Positions 59,985-64,000 of a DNA stretch of 64,000 bases are shown piece by piece; positions within the stretch are counted from its first letter, which is position 1; every line of letters starts with the position of its first letter. The stretch comes from JADJPO01 sp963724535 (GTDB taxonomy: Bacteria > Actinomycetota > Actinomycetes > Actinomycetales > Kineosporiaceae). The notes under the pieces were generated by a model. It saw only the letters and a list, made by a program, of their open reading frames with translations. It was not told the DNA's origin and did no database searches. The translations under genes and the position numbers were made by a program. The stretch lies in contig CAVRVD010000019.1 in the NCBI GenBank assembly GCA_963724535.1, positions 163,936 to 227,935 of the forward strand. Reading direction: 5' to 3'.

Positions 59985-60281
59985 GTGCGGGTGACGCACC
60001 GGTTCCACCCGCTGTTTGGCGGCGAGTTCGAGTTCGTCAAGCGGCGCAGGAACTGGGCAGCCGACCGGGTGTACGTCTTCGATCCCGATGGTGAGTTGTT
60101 GTCGCTGCCCGTGGAGTGGACCGACCTGGCCGCCCAGGACCCGTTCGTGGTGGTGGCTGCGGGGCGTTCACCGTTTCGGACGCAGGATCTGTTGGAGTTG
60201 GCCGCTCTGGTCCAAGTCCTCACCCAGGGGTGTACCGGTCGGCCGGTCGGTGAGCGGACTGTCGAGCGGATTACACCGTGA
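59985..60281 (+). CDS. DUF5372 family protein of recombinase element
   Basis: GTG 59985 gives 98 residues: VTHRFHPLFGGEFEFVKRRR, WAADRVYVFDPDGELLSLPV and WTDLAAQDPFVVVAAGRSPF. This is the DUF5372 pattern, found mostly beside serine recombinases and transposases. It is the first gene inside the element. It may be an accessory factor in recombination. Confidence 0.8.
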   Translation: MRVTHRFHPLFGGEFEFVKRRRNWAADRVYVFDPDGELLSLPVEWTDLAAQDPFVVVAAGRSPFRTQDLLELAALVQVLTQGCTGRPVGERTVERITP

Positions 60282-60451
60282 CTGTCCATGGGATTCCGAC
60301 CGGGTTGCTTGGCTGGCTCTATCTAGCTCGCGGCTCCCCGTGAGGGAATCCTTTGCTGTGGAGGAATTCTCTGGTTCCGCGTGGCGTGTCATGGTGATTC
60401 TGGTGATTCTGTCCGGCATCATTAGCTGGACCGAATGGGCTGGGAGGCGTC

Positions 60452-60934
60452 ATGGCCGGGCGAGCCGAACGGGACGGGAAACTAGAGGCGTTGACGGCGT
60501 CACGGACGTTGAACCCGCACCCGGCGGCGGTGACGGATCCGGTGTTCGTGGCCGGGGAGTTCTTCGATGCCCGCGACCTGCTGCAGGTCAAGTACGAGAT
60601 GGTGCGCCAGGTGGAGACCGACCAGGTGCCGGTCGCGAAGGCTGCGGCGGCATTTGGGTTCTCCCGCCAGTCGGTGTATACCGCCCGGCAGACGCTGGCC
60701 CGTGGCGGGATGGCCGCCCTGATGCCGGGCAAGCCCGGCCCCAAGGGCGGGCACAAGCTGACCGAGCAGGTGCTCGACCACCTGGTACAGATGCTGGCCG
60801 GCGACCCGGACCTGGGCTCGAAGGAACTGGCCGCGATAGTGGCCGAGCGGTTCGGTGTCACGGTGCATCCCCGGTCGGTGGAACGAGCCCTGGCCCGGCG
60901 GCGCGCGGGCGAGGACGCGCCGAAAAGCGACTGA
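60452..60934 (+). CDS. Helix-turn-helix protein of recombinase element
   Basis: ATG 60452 follows GGGAGGCG. The 160-residue protein has VKYEMVRQVETDQVPVAKAA, AAFGFSRQSVYTARQTLARG and a second helical block (LVQMLAGDPDLGSKELAAIV, VHPRSVERALARR). It is a transposase-helper-like HTH protein (helix-turn-helix 29/IS-type) that probably binds the element ends or its promoter. Intact. Confidence 0.85.
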   Translation: MAGRAERDGKLEALTASRTLNPHPAAVTDPVFVAGEFFDARDLLQVKYEMVRQVETDQVPVAKAAAAFGFSRQSVYTARQTLARGGMAALMPGKPGPKGGHKLTEQVLDHLVQMLAGDPDLGSKELAAIVAERFGVTVHPRSVERALARRRAGEDAPKSD

Positions 60935-61337
60935 CCCGCAGGCCGCCGGCGCCCCGGACGGCCCGGCCGCGCAGGATCGACCGGCCGCCGAGGTGGCCGC
61001 GCACGCGGATCGGTATGAGCAGGCCCGTCAGGTCGCCCTCGGCGGCGGCGTCCAGGGCTGGCGGTATGGCCTGGGCGTGCTGGCAGCACGAGGACTGGCC
61101 GCCTGGATGGCCGCGTGGGCCGCCCTGGTCTCGCCCGGTGCGCCGGACCCGTCGGGGACGAGCGGGCAGGCCGAACCACCCTCAACCGCCGATCGACAGG
61201 AAGGAGGTGCCTGGTCTACCGGTTCGGCCTGCACCCCGTTCCCGACCCCGGCCGCCGATGCGGTCGTGGCGGTTCTGGCCCAGATGACGCTCGCGCATGC
61301 CCGAAACCCGATCCAGCAGAAAGGACCCTCCCCGTGA
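60855..61337 (+). CDS. Hypothetical protein of recombinase element
   Basis: The frame overlaps the HTH gene by 80 bp and ends with a GTGA overlap at the recombinase start, so it is probably translated from within or just after the HTH gene. The distinctive part is VAAHADRYEQARQVALGGGV, YGLGVLAARGLAAWMAAWAA and AADAVVAVLAQMTLAHARN. No family is recognised. Its exact start is uncertain. Confidence 0.6.
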   Translation: MSRCIPGRWNEPWPGGARARTRRKATDPQAAGAPDGPAAQDRPAAEVAAHADRYEQARQVALGGGVQGWRYGLGVLAARGLAAWMAAWAALVSPGAPDPSGTSGQAEPPSTADRQEGGAWSTGSACTPFPTPAADAVVAVLAQMTLAHARNPIQQKGPSP

Positions 61338-63691
61338 GCATCCAACCCGTCCGTGCCGGGCACGGCGAGCAGAAGGTCACCGCCGCCAGGCTCTCCCGCG
61401 ACGCCTACCTCTACATTCGCCAGTCAACTCTCCACCAGGTCGCGAACAACACCGAGTCCACGCTGCGCCAGTACGACCTCAAGGGCCGCGCGGTCGCGTT
61501 GGGCTGGCCCGGCGACCGGATCCACGTGATCGACGTCGATCAGGGGCATTCCGGAGCCTCGGCCGCCGACAGGGAAGGATTCCGGCACCTGGTCGCGCAG
61601 GTGTCCCTGGGCCGGGCCGGGATCGTGCTCGGGCTGGAATGCTCCCGGCTGGCCCGCAACAACGCCGACTGGCATCGGCTGCTGCAGATCTGCGCCCACA
61701 CCGACACGCTGATCTGTGACGAGGACGGCCTGTATGACCCAACCACCTTCAACGACCGGCTCGTGCTGGGGATAGGCCAGCTACGAGGCTGAGCTCCACG
61801 ATTTGCTGGACCCGGTTGCGGGGCGGCATCCTGGCCAAGGCGGTCTGGGGGGAGCTGCGCCTGATGCTGCCGGTCGGGCTGGTCTACGACGGTGCCGACC
61901 ACGTCGTCCTTGACCCCGACACCGGCGTGCGGGCCGCGGTCACCATGGTGTTCGACACGTTCGCCGCGACCGGGTCGGCATTCGCGGTGGTCAAGGCGTT
62001 CCGCGTGGACGTTCCCCGGCCGTCACCACACCGGACCCCAGCACGGGGGGAGCCTGACCCGGAAGCCGTTGTCCCACACCCAGACCCTCAAGGTCTTGCA
62101 CAACCCGCGGTATGCCGGCGCGTACTGCTACGGGCGTTCCCGGCATACCAGCGACCTGGACGGCCACCACCACACGCACGCCAAACCGGTCCAGGACTGG
62201 ACCGTGCTGATCCCCGACGCCCACCCCGGATACATCACCTGGGCCCGGTACCAGACCAACCTGGCCACCCTGGCCGCCAAACCCCAACGTTTCGCTGATG
62301 ACCCCGACCGCGCAGCTCGCAGGGCTGGGCCCGCCCGGGCGGGTCCCGCCCTGTTGCAGGGCCTGGTCGTGTGGACGCTGCGGACGGCGGATGACGATCC
62401 GCTATCACACCCTGACCGACGCCACCGTCGCGCCGGACTACGTCTGCCGAGACCGAAGGGATCAAGTACTGGCACCCCGATCGCCAGGTCGACCGCGTGC
62501 CGCCGATCCACGCCTCGGTCGCCGCGTTCATCCTGGCGACGCTGACCGCCTGGCCCTCGAGGTCGCGTTGACGGTCAGCGACGAACTGATCGAACAGGCC
62601 GAGCACGCCGACACTATCGGGCCGCCGGCGTGCAACGCGCTCTAGCACGCCGCCGACGCCGGCCCGACGTCGTTACCTGGCCGTCGACGACACCACGGGC
62701 TGGTCGCCGACACCCTGGAGGTGGACTGGAAACCGCCCTCGCGAGATCTGGCCAGCGCCGAGGACGACTACGCCAAAGCCAAGCACCGACCCCGCCGGTC
62801 GCTCAGCGACGCTCAACGGGCCCGGGTGCTGGCCCTGGCCAGCGACTTTCTCACCTGTGGAACGACCCGGGAACCCTGATGCGGGAACGTAAATGCCTGC
62901 CTGCGGCTGCTGGTCACCGACGTCACCCTGACCCGGCACGACCCCACCGTCTACCGCGCAGGCTACGCCGGCCCGGCGGCGAAGACCACCACCATGACCC
63001 TCGACATCCCACCCAGCGCTGGCACCAGCACGCCACCCCGGCCACCACCCTGGCCGTCCTGGACGACCTGCTGAGCACCTTCACCCTCGCCCAGACCGCC
63101 GCCGAGTTGACCGCGCAAGGCCTGACCGACGGCGCCGGACGGCCCTTCACCAGCCACCGGGTCCGCTACCACTGCTTCCACTACAAGATCCCTACCAGGG
63201 GTTCAACGCCTGCACGCCCGAGGCCTGCTCTACCTCACCGACACCGACGGCTCGGCGTGCACCCCTTCACCGTCAAACGGTGGCGCGAGCTGGGCCTGCT
63301 GACCGCCGAACAATCCACCGACGCACCCAGCTACCTGTTCCACCCCGACCAACCCCGACCCGACCTCACCCAGGTCTGGGCCGCCGAGAGCGCCGACCGG
63401 CACGGAACCCCCAGCCGCCACACCCGGCTGCGCGCCGCCGGCCTACTCACCCAGGACGAGGCAGCCGCCGAACACGACGTCGCCCCCTCCACCATCCACC
63501 ACTGGCGCGAACTCGGCCTGCTCACCGCCGAACGCAGCGACCTGAAAGACCGATGGCTCTACCACCCCCCACCAGCCGACCCCCACCCGACCCCAGGTCC
63601 TCGCCGCCGTTCACGCCGCCAACCGGGCGACCGTCAATCCCTGACCCGACCGCGGCCAGCACCGACCGCATCGGCCGAGAATCCGCGCTGA
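61334..63691 (+). pseudogene. Large serine recombinase, multiple frameshifts
   Basis: GTG 61334 starts an intact catalytic domain: SRDAYLYIRQSTLHQVANNT with the nucleophilic serine in RQST, then SASAADREGFRHLV-type sequence and LGLECSRLARNNADWHRLLQ. After about 61780 the frame is lost. Further pieces appear in other frames: RLRGGILAKAVWGELRLMLP; KVLHNPRYAGAYCYGRSRHT; a zinc-ribbon half (CGRCGRRMTIRYHTL); RARVLALASDFL; DVTLTRHD; and the C-terminal HTH-like LGVHPFTVKRWRELGLLTAE to 63691. The gene was once about 750 codons and cannot now make a functional recombinase, so the element is stranded. Confidence 0.85.
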
Positions 63692-63801
63692 TGAAGACTG
63701 TCGGTGGCCCGCGCCATGATGGGGCCCAGACCCCGCACCAACCGATCACCCCACCCAAACCCTGCAGAACGCGAAGAGAAGGTGCAGTGTGAAGCCCCAT
63801 C

Positions 63802-64000
63802 GGAGGTGGGCGGGACGGTCAGATCGTCGACGAACCGCAGGATGTCCTCCTGTCGGTCGCGGAAGACTTCGAGCAGGGCGCGGGCCTTGGACTCGCCGGG
63901 CCGGTCGCCGTGGCTGGTGGTGGCCGACAGTCCGGCCAGCACACGCGCCGCAGCGCTTGACCAGTTCGGCGCGAACGTCCGGTCGACCTGGTCGTCGCTG
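63802..64000 (-). pseudogene. IS66-type transposase, upstream part (right of inserted element)
   Basis: Minus-strand codons from the window edge read SATTSHGDRPGESKARALLE, VFRDRQEDILRFVDDLTVPP and TS at 63804-63802, where the element begins. This directly precedes, in protein order, the fragment at 59725-59931. The N-terminal part lies beyond the window. Confidence 0.8.

Larger units (their letters stand above)
59932..63801 (+). mobile_element. Serine-recombinase element inserted in IS66 transposase gene
   Basis: The roughly 3,870-bp element carries a DUF5372 gene, a helix-turn-helix gene, a small gene and a decayed serine recombinase, all in one direction. It is bounded by GGA on both sides (59929-59931 and 63802-63804). 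Removing the element with one GGA restores the IS66 frame (PPTS|NDAERG). The ends share GAT-N12-TGCAC in inverted orientation (from 59933 inward, and from 63801 inward on the minus strand). A short shared core without long target duplication is what serine recombinases leave. Confidence 0.8.

Noticed and set aside
1..64000. CRISPR arrays, rRNA and intact tRNA genes
   Set aside because: None was seen; the only RNA-gene sequence recognised is the tRNA-Ser fragment.

Overview
This window comes from a high-GC actinobacterium. The evidence is strong G/C bias at third codon positions, frequent GTG starts, BTAD/SARP-type regulators, a DmdR/IdeR-type iron box and a mycobacterial-style OtsB1/GH65 trehalose module. 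I cannot name a genus. Genes are tightly packed, often with ATGA or GTGA stop/start overlaps.

Positions 1-31.4 kb hold one locus: a phage-tail-like contractile injection system (eCIS) of the actinobacterial type. In order it encodes a DUF4255 (Pvc16-like) protein, an accessory protein, sheath 1, tube 1, sheath 2, tube 2, a Pvc7-like tube/baseplate adaptor with a long SAG-repeat tail, a tiny DUF5908-like protein, a split spike (gpD-like plus gpV/OB-fold needle), and a membrane protein. After the cargo block come gp25, a J-like baseplate protein, a tail-I-like protein with an N-terminal propeller-like region, a tape-measure-like protein, an AAA+ ATPase, two related large accessory proteins and a 74-residue protein. 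Three large proteins with the DUF4157 domain, which is typical of eCIS cargo, lie on the opposite strand between the structural genes (11.2-19.8 kb). One of them is interrupted by an in-frame TGA. I see no PAAR tip and no obvious tail fibre. Together with the membrane protein, this suggests a cytosolic or membrane-docked machine rather than a released, fibre-targeted particle.

Positions 31.5-46.5 kb carry a BTAD regulator, two convergent GGDEF proteins, a cyclic 2,3-diphosphoglycerate synthetase-like GTPase, an IS1634-like fragment abutting a PH/SHOCT membrane protein, a PfkB sugar kinase, a DUF805 protein, an M1 peptidase lipoprotein, and a two-gene trehalose operon (beta-phosphoglucomutase fused to OtsB, then GH65 phosphorylase).

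Positions 46.7-53.8 kb are a graveyard. They hold an IS1634-like transposase with a nonsense codon, fused to an ABC ATPase tail. They also hold a frameshifted ABC permease, a frameshifted AfsR-like regulator, a tRNA-Ser 3' fragment (a probable old integration site), and broken alcohol dehydrogenase, dimethylglycine-dehydrogenase-like and uridine-kinase-like genes around one intact aldehyde dehydrogenase.

Positions 53.9-64 kb carry a serine hydrolase downstream of an iron box, a PadR two-gene operon, a VapBC-like toxin-antitoxin pair and several remnants. The last feature is a roughly 3.87-kb serine-recombinase element inserted cleanly inside an IS66-type transposase gene, whose two halves flank it with a shared GGA.
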